A DNA stretch of 64,000 nt from Glandiceps talaboti (Eukaryota; Hemichordata; Enteropneusta; Spengelidae): assembly GCF_964340395.1 (NCBI RefSeq), contig NC_135555.1, positions 10,103,931 to 10,167,930 on the forward strand, in the 5' to 3' direction. Shown piece after piece: positions 15,401 to 26,600 of this stretch. Below the pieces are notes generated by a model. It worked only from the letters and a program-made list of their open reading frames with translations. It was not told the origin of the DNA and made no database searches. Both the position numbers and the translations under genes were made by a program. Each line of letters begins with the position of its first letter. Positions within the stretch are counted from its first letter, which is position 1.

Positions 15401-17848
15401 AATGTACATATGTAAGGGAGTGTTCCCCTTTAAGGCTTTGAATAGTGTTATCACTAGACCATGCTAAAGCCAAGTTGTACCCATTTAAACAACAAGATTT
15501 ATATGCTAATCCTGCCTTGGCCACTATCTTTTACATGGACTTCACCTGAATATCACAACAACAGGTATCTACATTGTACATTCTATGGTTCTGTAAATAT
15601 GATGCATGAAATACAAGTCGAAATTGTCATTATATTCCCCATTTTTTTTGTAAAATAAACTCTCCAAGATTTTATCATTCTGCCTTAAAATATTTGCTTA
15701 TTTCACCCGAAAACTAAAATGCAAAAATAAATAGTGACTAAAATACATTTTTATACATGAAAATAATGTACCAGTCTGCTAATTTACAGTGGTCTTTGAG
15801 AATTATCTGATGACTGTGAAATTGCAAAAATTTTCTCAAAGAGGTGACAATATCTAGGTAAGTGGTGACAATATCTAGGTAAGTGGTGACAATATCTAGG
15901 TAAGTGGTGACAATATCTAGGTAAGTGGTGACAATATTTAGGTAAGTGGTGACAATATCTAGGTTAGTGGTGACAATATTAAGGTAAGTGGTGACAATAT
16001 CTAGGTAAGTGGTGACAATACCTACATTTACAGTATTCTACATGTACAGGAGTTTTAAAATAACACACTTCTAAGCTGTTTCTATATTCTTTTATTCTCT
16101 ATCCATTACAATGTCTAAAAGTCATTTGTTCCTAAGTAACCAGAGTGTAAAATAACAAGTCTCTAAGCTGTGTGCTACGTGCATATTAAAAATTATTTCA
16201 AATAATTTATTTTTGATACTGATTTCAATATCTGACATCATTATTTCCTAGGTAACCAGATACCTCTTGGCAACAGCAAATTGTTGCTGGTATTAAATAC
16301 CATGGTTTTTATCTGACTGTATTGCATGCATTTTACATTCATTATTAAACTGTAATGCACAATATGGCTATTGGCAATAAACATATGACGCATAAAATAT
16401 TGAATTTCATGGATGTATCAGTGTATATTTATTTCATCTATAATGTATAATACCTTGCAAATGCATGAAGTTTCTTTTGCTTAGGCTACGACGACAGTCC
16501 GAGACTAGACTTTTTAATATAATGTTAGTATACATGTATGTACTACAGCGGTGCCTTTGGAACAAGGGTGTGAGGTTGATTTTATGCATGTTTTTAATCA
16601 TAAGGGAGTCAGAAAAATCATGTTCACCATCTTGCTGATCACACAACCTCTCTAAAATACAGTTATAGAAATTGGCAAGATTGGCATCAGCTGTACACTG
16701 GAACAAAGGGAGGTGAACTAAGTTAGAGTTCATAGTACAAATAAGTATCAGCCCAACTACATGTAGTGATATGGTATGACAAACTTTTCAATTTTTCAAC
16801 AGATTTACAGTATGGCATAACTAAAGTTAGAACGTCACATCCCTTCATTGACCCAGTGTGGTGCTCCTAACCAGACAAAAAAACATGCTAATTTATGTAA
16901 ATAAGGTACCCACAAAATCCCTTCATTGACCCAGCATTGTTTCGGCAAGTGTTGTACTCCTAACCAGGCAAATAAATATGCTAATGTATGAAAATAATAT
17001 GACAGTTCAGTAGAAAGGATGCTTTGTAAATGTCCATACTGTGATTTTCTGTTTTTCTGGCTTGAGTCAGGATTTATACACACATTATTATAGGACAAAT
17101 ATTGAACAAAATGCCATCAATCCCTACCTGGTCACCCCCACAAAGTTACAGTATTTTGGTTTATTCCCACTGTTTTTGAAAAGAGCGGTCTGTACCACTT
17201 CTACTTATAGGAGTAACACATAAACTGTTATATCAGGTTTGGAGGGACTGTTGTTAACAACCACTAGATTCTTATGATACTAGATTTCTCACATTTGTAC
17301 GGATTTAGTTTATTCTCAAGGTACTGGTGAAATCTAGGACATTACATTTGTACATCATTTATAATAAATGGAATTATTCTCACATTTTTTTTCAAATGAT
17401 TAAATAATTGATAGTTTTGTGCGTCATACTGCGATACCTGCCTACAAAGTGTTGAGTTCTATATTAAAGGTACAATCTGATACGACTGTGAATGCATACA
17501 CCCTTTGTAGGATTTAATTTCTGCTGGGCACAAAAAGTACAAGTGTGAGAGTTAGCTAAAATTACAGGATTTTCACAGATGCCTCACTTTAATCATTAAA
17601 TTTTAAAGATCGTGAATTCATCTGATGGTCATAATAATACATGTATTTGTAAAAGTGCTTATAAAATTTACCAGTAATATCATTATTTTACATGGTGCCC
17701 TTCAAGTTATGTTATTATAATACTTGGGTAGTAATGGTGTACGTGTATGTATGTATGTATGTGTGTATTTGTGTGTGTGTGCATGTCTGTGTCTGTGTTT
17801 CCCATCATTTTCCCGTGAAAAAAGCCATGAGTAACTTAGTGTTAGTGT

Positions 17849-17914
<66 letters not shown>

Positions 17915-20900
17915 TGTCTGCCTGCGTCTGTTCCACTTTTCCCCTGAAAATAAAGAACCACGAGTAACTTAGTGGTTGCACTGTTGTGTATGTTTCACTG
18001 TGTGTGTGTACATGCATGTGTGCACGTCCCTGAAAACAAAAAGCATGAGTATGTTGAATAACCATGACAACATGTGTACACATCATGACTTCTCATCACT
18101 TAGGAAGACCCAAGGACTCAGATTGAAAGCTAGGTTTCATTTGAGCATTTTGGTCATCAGAGTACAAAGTTTAAATTTCTTTGGCAATAGCGGCAATAAT
18201 AACAATTATGTTAATTACTTTCTACTGATTACAAGAAAGTATAGAATGGATAGACTTTTTTAATGATAGATTGAATGCGTAGAAACAACAGAGAAAGCTT
18301 ACATGCTGTCCCAAGTGCAACTCGTAAACGATCTATGAAGTCACTTTCATAAACAAGTCTTTCTCGCCAGATATTTAATATCCTATCCAAGGACTTCTTT
18401 GTGGCATCATCTGCAGAACTGAAATACAAGAAATGGAAATATTACTACCATATCATAATTTGCTTGATTACATGTATAAATAATAAATAATAATAATTCT
18501 TCACATTACAACCTCTATCCTACCAGGTTCCCAAACATACAGGTAAGATGCACACGATCATGGTTCAAATCTTGCCTAAGGACTTTAGCTATTCAGAAAT
18601 AAATGGTAGCAGAGAGGCTCAAACCTGCAACTTGCAGATTTCAAGCCAACCAGCCTGGCTCACACTTAACCATTTGCCCATCAAGACATCAATCATGCCA
18701 ACGTAATGTACTTTGCTACCACATAGTTGTTATTTTCATGAGAAATTTAACCTTTTACGTTTAGATGTTATAACTTATATATCTGTACATGTACATAATT
18801 CCATGGGTCTCCTTCAATCTCTAAAATATAATTTATGACAAAATGTGTCATATGGCGTAACATTTAAAATCTATTTATTTATTTATTTATTTTCTATAGC
18901 ACCCTTTCTATTATAAAAAATATTCAAAAGAGCACAATGATAACAATTAAAAAATTAAAAGCATTGGGATTCGGAAATGAAATAAAAAGAAATACATGTA
19001 TAGTAAAACTCGTAAGATAACCATGCATAAAAGTTGTATGGATTTCTGTTAAAAACTAACAGCTGCAGTTAAACAGGTCTTTTGCAATGACCTTTCACCC
19101 AATGAAATACATGACAGGTACTGGCTTACATAAACAAAGCCTGGATGAATTATAGTTCAGATGCAATGCTGGTAGGTAAACAAGACAAATGCACGACATT
19201 ACAGTGCTTTTTCTGTTATAGGGGTGGGTTTTTGTATGTAAAATCTACATGACATGTACATCATCATACGTGTACAGGTAAGGTCACAAATAGGTCGTAC
19301 ACCTACTAACTATGTCAACAACACAAAGTAAAATGCATGTATGTGTGTTTTCAACTGATATGATTTGTATTAATCGCTGTTATTGGAATTACAAAAACTT
19401 AACAAATACATGCATACAGATTATTACAGCATAAATGAATATATAGAAATATTATAACTACATATATCATATGTGTCATGACAGATAGAATATTTTCAAC
19501 CTTAAAATGGAAAGGGTACAAGTGGTTTCATCAGGAGTCATGATGGGTGAATGGCTAGTGTGAACGGCTTGGAATCTACAGGTTGCAGGTTCGAGCCCCG
19601 TCGCTGCCTGCTGTTTGTTTCTGAATGGCTAAAGTCCTTGGGCAAGATTTGAACCACAACTGTGCCTCAGTCAACCCAGCTGTATAACTGGGGACCTGGT
19701 AGGATGTAGGTTGCAATGTGAAGGCTTTAATCCTATGCGCTTAAATGGCTGCAATGGATTGTATGCTCCCCGGGGAGTTGAGGAAGACTAAAGGGCCGTT
19801 GTGCCGTTCTGATCCGAGCCAGGGGTAATAATTGTAAAGCGCTTTGAGCACGGAGTGGGAAAGCGCTATATAAGAAACCAACATTATTATTATTATTATC
19901 TGCACTTTCCCAAAATGGAAAGGGTACAAGTGGTTTTATCGACACTTTCCCAAAATGGAAAGGGTACAAGTGGTTTTATCTGCACTTTCCCAAAATGGAA
20001 AGGGTACAAGTGGTTTTATCAGCACTTTTCCAGTCTCTGCATTTGAGTTGGCATGTCCACCAAGCCATGACTGTTTTTTAAAGGTTTTGCAGATGAACAA
20101 AGAGTATGTTGTACTATTGATGCATTTGTTCAACTTTCTACACATCACTGCATTTGTTCAACTTTCTACATGTCACTGCATTTGTTGATTATTAACACAA
20201 TCAATCACCCACTTGTATACACCATGTGGAAACCTATACACATGTACTACATGTACTAGTATATCATGTCATGAGCACAATGGTCACAGTTCTATTGATG
20301 CCAAAATACCAATACATATGAATTTGAAACACTCTAAAAACACTACTTATTCAAAGACAAACTTATTTCATTGTCAGTTACTTTTTTTCATGGTCACAAG
20401 TATTGTCAATCAGAAATGGATATGTTGTGAATATGCTTTCCCCCTATCATATGCTCTTTGAAGGTTTGTTCACCATAAACAGCTGGTATTTCATATTGAT
20501 CTCATCACCACTAGTAGCTAGACACACACAAAATCCTACCTGTAACACTCTCTGAATGGGAACTGGCCACTGAGTAGCTTTGTTTTTGCTATTTGTCAGT
20601 TCCTAGTCATGTAGTTTCAGATATATAGCATGTGTCTCTTTCTATCTTGTGATTATGTGTCTCTTATTTATATATATTCTTTATCGCAGTGACAAATATA
20701 AAAATAAGTAAATAAATAAGTTATGTAGTACTTTGCTGAATATGGTATTACCGATCATTCAACACTAAAATGTACAGTGACTGAGTGTTAATTTTTTTTA
20801 ATTAGTCAAGTTATTGTAACAGTTCTAATGATTTATGTTGCTAGGAAAACTTGGTAAGACTTTTGGCTGCTTACTTAGGGATGTGACGTGTGGCCAAAAA

Positions 20901-21224
20901 TACTCAACAAATTATGAGATTTGACAAATATTATTTATCAATGATTTACATTCTATAAAAGATGTATGGGCAAGAATGTAGCGCAGTTTAGAAACTGTAT
21001 GATAAATATATTGATGCATTTAAATTTGGGTCTGGTTAATAGTATATGTTAATAACTGGAAATACATATATTTGATCTAATAAACATCGAAAATATTTGT
21101 CAAACATAGGTGTGTTGTGAAGTGTGATCCACTTTTCTATGTGATAATGTGTACTCAATGTACATGTATGTTATGAAAAGTCACAACCTGTATTGTGCTG
21201 TATGTAACTATCATGCCAACATAC

Positions 21225-21255
<31 letters not shown>

Positions 21256-21284
21256 CATACATACATACATACATACATACATAC

Positions 21285-21315
<31 letters not shown>

Positions 21316-23271
21316 CATACATACATACATACATACATACATACATTATACATACATACATACATACATACATACATACATACATACATACATACATTAT
21401 ACATACATACATACATACATACATACATACATACATACATACATACATACATACATACATACATACATACATACATACATACATACATACATACATACAT
21501 ACATACATACATACATACATACATACATACATACATACATACATACATACATACATACATACATACATACATACATACATACATAGTAATGTATGAGTAA
21601 GGTCCCACTATTTAGTATTTGTATTTTTTCCTAAATTTGACCCAATTAAATGCCAAAGTGGATAACTAATTACTACGATTATAATGTAGGTGGGAAAACA
21701 GTTGTTTTGCAAAGTGGTACATATGTAATAAAGATTATGGAAATATAATGGGAGAAAAACAATAACATACTAGATACATGTACATGATTATTCAGTATTT
21801 CTTCTATACCCATCTTTGTAAAAGATATGTAACTTGCAAGATAGGCAGGTCAAATTTACTAGATCAAGCCTTTTTTTAAAAATAATGTCTTACCTTCCAA
21901 CATGTTTAAAGGCATGTTCCAAGTAATGTCCAAATGAAGAACTGAATTCTGGTCCTTTCCTTTTACTATTCTGAATGACATCATTACATAGATACATGAA
22001 TGTTAGCTTTTTGGCAGGTTTCACTGCAAAAAAAAATAATCAAATCAATAAAATTCAAAACTACCGTAAGAGTACATTTGTACTTGGCAGATCTGTGGTT
22101 TACATGTATGTCATGTTCCGACTGTACACATTTGTAGCATTGTAGTACTCTGAACAATTTTTGTTGCAGACATGAGGGATTGGCTGATGCATGTGGGTGC
22201 CCTGACACAAAAACACGCTTTCAAGAATGGGTAAGTAGCCCCAGTGTACCAAAACATATACCCAAAATCCTAGTATTTTACTGGGGTTCCCAATTGAAAT
22301 TATGGTTCATGTACAAGATATGCCCTCACACACTGACCTACCCCTCTCAGAGGGTCAATGAGGACTGGACAACACAACATGATATCTTACAATCTATGTC
22401 GACAAATGCTGTAATTATCATTGTCACAATATGATACATCATACCGTAACATGTGTGATGTTGCTGGATGTAGAAATCTTGGACTTTCCAGATACCAATG
22501 TCATTTTGTGTACACATGTATTTTATATGGCATTTATAGACATAGGTACCCCAGGCAAATGCCCCTTCTATATTTTAGTTGCAAGATGATGTACACACCA
22601 TAATTATATCAAATATTTTTTTTGACAGTGGATAACTGGAAATGCGAATTGTTTTGGCACAATGAATCAATTTATAATAGTGGTGGTGGAAATTTAAACT
22701 GTATATGACTTTCCAGTATTCCTTGACTAATATGATAACATTCCCACAAACTATTGAGCGAGAAAGCTATCAGTATATGCAGCTATTAGAAAACATTTAA
22801 AATACTTGTGATATGATAATGTATGTTGTTATAAATCTTTGGTTTCAGTTCCATCAATGTCCCAGGGACTGATGATCATGTACATCATACATGTACAATT
22901 TGCTATAAAATTATGTTACAAATTATAATACATGCTATCAGATTCTTGATTTTGTGATTGAAATATATTGTATACTGAAAACAGTCTGTGCATTTCTCTA
23001 AATGCAATCATGCATATACAATCATACTCCCCATGCAATTAACTTGCACTTGTAACAGCTGGTAGCCAGAGAATACGTACACGGTACATGCATTACAAAC
23101 ATGTAACTCTGCACACCCACCTTTCTGAAGCTCTCGATACCACACTTTGACGATCGGATCAGAACGCTTCCTGTGATGAATAAGCCACAGGGACATTGTT
23201 TGGATACTCTGCTGGGAGTTGCTGATGCCGTTCAGCTTCTCCTCCAGTGCATTTTCGGAAAATGAGGACAT
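12476..23271 (-). CDS. RPRD1: RPRD1-type CID protein, RNA polymerase II CTD-binding factor
   Basis: Seven coding exons on the minus strand: 23271-23121, 22023-21894, 18418-18303, 15370-15267, 14701-14575, 13726-13551 and 12619-12476. All junctions are GT-AG and the phases agree, giving 315 residues and a TAA stop. Human RPRD1A and RPRD1B are 312 and 326 residues. The N-terminus begins MSSFSENALEEKL and holds the CI/RPR domain over exons 1-3 (SNSQQSIQTMSLWLIHHRK, then LTFMYLCNDVIQNSKRKGPE). An acidic, lysine-rich linker with PKKKK is in exon 4. The C-terminal coiled coil covers exons 5-7 (SLPQEVQDVSLLDKIT, then KLAKVTQVRKELKSHL), and the end is LPSAGDLFQ. The family binds Ser-phosphorylated Pol II CTD in the nucleus and helps recruit RPAP2 phosphatase. 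Its start lies 389 bp from that of POLR2C on the other strand. Confidence 0.96.
12707..12722. repeat. G homopolymer
   Basis: Sixteen consecutive G, a G-quadruplex-prone run just upstream of RPRD1 exon 7, inside intron 6. A copy-number error in assembly is possible. Confidence 0.95.
14745..15029. repeat. 28-32 bp minisatellite in RPRD1 intron
   Basis: About nine copies of ATCAAAGTGTGTGCATACTT followed by GTAATTCAC, alternating between ATG and A/G linkers, so two unit lengths interleave. It lies between exons 4 and 5 of RPRD1. Confidence 0.93.
15843..16021. repeat. 21-bp minisatellite whose unit contains a splice-donor consensus
   Basis: About 8.5 copies of GGTGACAATATCTAGGTAAG plus T. Each unit reads TAG followed by GTAAGT on the plus strand, antisense to RPRD1, in whose intron 3 it lies. 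Confidence 0.93.
16846..17000. repeat. Tandem duplication of about 80 bp in RPRD1 intron
   Basis: The words CCCTTCATTGACCCAG and CTCCTAACCAG followed by CATGCTAAT and TATGCTAAT occur twice in a row with moderate divergence. Confidence 0.65.
17851..17913. repeat. GT dinucleotide microsatellite
   Basis: About 31 pure TG units, with mixed TG/TATG/TCTG stretches at 17740-17800 and 17998-18030. Confidence 0.97.
18474..18684 (-). mobile_element. tRNA-derived SINE fragment, minus orientation
   Basis: The reverse complement of this stretch matches the head and middle of the SINE at 19541-19899: AAATGGTTAAGTGTGA, GCAGGTTTGAGCC, CTAAAGTCCTTAGGCAAGAT and ACCTGGTAGGAT. A TAATAA run at 18474-18497 forms its 3' tail. 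The GCGCTATATAA part of the longer copy is missing, so this copy is internally shortened or a different subfamily. Confidence 0.72.
19498..20033. repeat. 40-bp tandem repeat interrupted by a SINE
   Basis: The unit CCAAAATGGAAAGGGTACAA plus GTGGTTTTATC and TGCACTTTC occurs three to four times at 19900-20033. A single copy at 19498-19532 lies on the other side of the SINE, which has evidently inserted into the array. Confidence 0.8.
19541..19899 (+). mobile_element. tRNA-derived SINE with L2-like 3' end
   Basis: The 5' part has pol III promoter-like boxes (TGGCTAGTGTG as box A, GGTTCGAGCCC as box B). The 3' part has GTAAAGCGCTTTGAG and AAAGCGCTATATAAG, a tail shared by many aquatic-animal SINEs and L2-type LINEs, ending in an ATT trinucleotide run. 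A second copy lies at 18474-18684 in reverse. There is no coding capacity, as expected. The tail relationship is from general knowledge of these families and was not aligned. Confidence 0.82.
21225..21584. repeat. ACAT tetranucleotide microsatellite, about 360 bp
   Basis: Nearly pure ACAT repeat with four interruptions (two CTTACAT, two ATTATAC), in intron 2 of RPRD1. It is open in several frames only because of the repeat. Confidence 0.98.
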
Positions 23272-23660
23272 TTCGATCGGACAATCGCAAGCCCACAAAG
23301 TGCTTGCACCATGAAGCGTCTGGAGCTATAATAAGTTCGCCCTCTTACGACAGTACTGATATATCAAACGAGATTACATCCGAGAGGAGAGTTTGATTTT
23401 CGAAAGGAACCAAGCCATTGACATCGAAACTATTACAGACATTTGTTATAAGTCTAATGCCGTATAAGCTACTCTCAAGCCCCATCTTATCGTTCATTTT
23501 ACAAGTATTTTGCTAATAACAAGGTTTTAGTGCTGTATTTCAGAATTTAATTGAGGGCGCTTTTACGTTCGAGAACTGACGAGATTAGCACTTCGCATGC
23601 TGAAACTGCAAATTCGTTGTTGTGTTGTTGTGATAGGCAAACGACGTTCACGGTTCAGTC
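23272..23660. promoter_or_regulatory. Probable bidirectional promoter between RPRD1 and POLR2C
   Basis: The 389 bp between two divergent start codons must hold both 5' leaders and core promoters, unless a leader intron is hidden there. It lacks microsatellites and transposons, unlike nearly all other non-coding DNA in the window, and contains several CpGs. No clear TATA box faces either gene at a usual distance. Confidence 0.7.
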
Positions 23661-26600
23661 ATGCCGTACGCTAACCAGCCGTCAGTTCATATCACAGACC
23701 TATCTGATGATAATGTAAAGTTTTCTGTAGAAGACACAGATTTAAGGTTAGTGAGCTCCAGACACACAAGTTGTTCGTGAGGTCGACGTCCTCTATGTCG
23801 TCTTTCGTTTACATGCATGCATGCATGGACTGACCATGGAGGTACATTTGACTGACGGAGGCAGGGTTCCTACCTCTATGGTACATGTGATGTCATCGAT
23901 GGTCATACAGTAAACATGCAGACATACAGGACTCGATTCTGACTGCTGTAACTTTTAATGTTACAGCACAATAGTCAATACCGACTCGGTGGCAAAAAGT
24001 ACAAACTAGGGATACGGATATTTAACACGTACTAAGTAATTTGAAATGCAGAGTATACAAAAATCATTGTATGAATATTTAGCTTGGTAATAGTATCTTT
24101 CAATGTTTCATGATCTTGACATGGTAATCATGTGAGGTGAGATGACTATCAAGATGATGATGATGATGATGATAACAGCTGGGTTTGGTATCTTTTGTTG
24201 TTAAATAACAAAAAATATCAAGCTCAGCTATTATTATTATAATAACAATAAGTATTTAAATGTTTGCAAATTTACGACACCATCTATTGAAATAAATACA
24301 CATGTATTATGTTGCAAGCCACCTCAGTTCATACCAAAATAGAATATATACATATACATGTACATGTGCATGTTTAGTTTAAGCAGTTAGTCTTGCTTGC
24401 ATGGAGTAAGTCTGGACCCAATTCTGAGAATGTCTCTTACCATCAGTTCTAGGGACCTTGTCAGAATTGACCTCTGACTTACTCTGTCTACAAACATGAC
24501 TATGAAAAGTTAGAGACCATACTAGTAACTGTTTTCAACGCTGTGTGGTGAGGAAGAACACTACACATCACACTCTGTGTATGGATAGCTGACAAGTCCT
24601 AGATTTTGGTGTTATTGTATTTCAGTGTTGCCAATGCATTGAGACGAGTATTCATAGCGGAAGTTCCAACTATAGCCATTGACTGGATACAGATAGAAGC
24701 CAACTCCTCAGTTTTACATGATGAGTTTATTTCACACAGAGTAGGTGAGTGACTCTCAAGTAACACAAATAAGTGTGAAATCAGTGTGATATACGTTTAA
24801 GTACAGTTAAACAGTGACAGTATCGACAACCAAAATACCCAAGTTTGTTGGCTTTCAGTTCAGAAATTTTTGCAGTTTTTAAAGTGGCCATATGGATGAG
24901 AATTTGGTATTTATTTTGGATTTTTATTTAATAAAACAGCTTCACTATGTTTTTCTACTTGAAAAAATAATGCGAAAGAACATATACCAAGTCCATATTC
25001 ATAACTCAATACATTGCAAAAAGTGTAAAAAGTTTGTTATTGTACGTACAATAACAAACATTTTACACATTGTTTAATGTTTTGCCGTTTATTGGGATGT
25101 GAACATGGACTTGGTATATGTTATTTCACATTATTTTTTCAAGTAGAAAAACATAGTGAAGCTGTTTTATCAAATAAAAATCCAAAATAAATACCAAATT
25201 CTCATCCATATGGCCACTTTAAGATACATGTATCAATGCATTCATGGCTTTATTTGTGACAGTGTTTATTGTAAAGCACCAGTGAGCAGCACTTGATGGA
25301 TACCAAGCACTATTTGAATCTCTTCAAAGTTCATCGCGTCATGTTACAGTCATGTACAATTATGATGTATATTTTTGAAAGACAAAGTAGGGTTTCTAAA
25401 CAAACTGCTGTTAACAGTACAATCACATTTTTTTCTATACACTAGGTTTGATTCCTTTGACTAGTGATGAGACAGTTGACAGAATGCAGTATTCCAGGGT
25501 AAGTCAATAGATCTTGGCATTACTTTGCAATTTGAAAGGATTACAGACATAAAGCACAGGTGACAAACATTTTATTTTTAGGGAGAAGATATAAACTAAT
25601 GGCTGGATATTTGTATTGAAAAAAAAATTTCAATTGAAGCTCATCCTTCAGTGAACAATAAAAGAAATAATGAAAATTTAAACAAAAAAGTTATCTGAAA
25701 TGTGTTATTTCTCTAACATCTTTACATCATGACTCGTCAACTTTTGAAGGCCATGGTTTTGATGCCAGGTGGTACCTTGTGGTTTGTACCTTGTAAATGG
25801 AGCAGCTATAATGAGTATATGATCATTCTGTTGTTCTGGATCCACTTCTTCCTACATCTCTACCTGACAGTTGTTTTTCAAACCTTAATTTAACTGCTAA
25901 TCCAAACCTGGGCTTGTAACTGGCATTACTTTTAATAGTGTTGTTTTCTGTAGTGATAGACCAAAGTAATAGATTAGTAGATTAAATATATGAAATCAAA
26001 ATCCATGAATAAGTGATTGGATACAACTGTGATTTTCAAGATAAACTCAATGAAGAAGACCCCTGTATATAAACAACTACACTCATTGGAAAGTTGAATT
26101 CAAACAATCAACGCCCCTTGTGGTATCTGATTGTAGGAGGTCAAAAAAATATGACGATACCTTAGCTAGACTGACTGAAGTTGATGTTATTAGAATACCT
26201 GTATTATAGATTCTTTGTACAGTGACCAAACAAGGTGTCATGTACACATGTACATATCTTTAATTAATCTTAATTTGTGATTGTTATTTTCAGGACTGTA
26301 CATGTGATGAGTTTTGCCAGGATTGTTCAATAGACTTCACTTTAGATGTCAAGTGTACGGATGATGCAACCAGACATGTTACCAGTCGTGATCTGATGTC
26401 TATTAATCCTAGAGTTGTACCTGTAAGTTAATCTTATAAGTTAATCTGAGCAGCAGAAATAATGCTCAATCTTTGGATCAGATTGACTGCTTAAAGGGAT
26501 TTAAGATTAAATGATACTTGAGTAAATATATTTGAAAATACAAAATTGAAGGACAGTAAAATATAATTAGTTTGGAACAGTAAATTGGAAACAATGCAAC

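Noticed and set aside
14745-16021. Regularly spaced repeats resembling a CRISPR array
   Set aside because: Direct tandem units without unique spacers, in introns of an animal gene.
19541-19610. Possible tRNA gene
   Set aside because: Only box A/B-like motifs remain, without a foldable cloverleaf, and the rest is a SINE body and tail.
21149-21608. Long Tyr/Ile/His/Thr and Met/Tyr/Val/Cys open frames on both strands
   Set aside because: Pure consequence of the ACAT repeat inside RPRD1 intron 2.
24892-25077. 61-codon frame in POLR2C intron 2
   Set aside because: Lies inside the palindromic MITE arm and loop.
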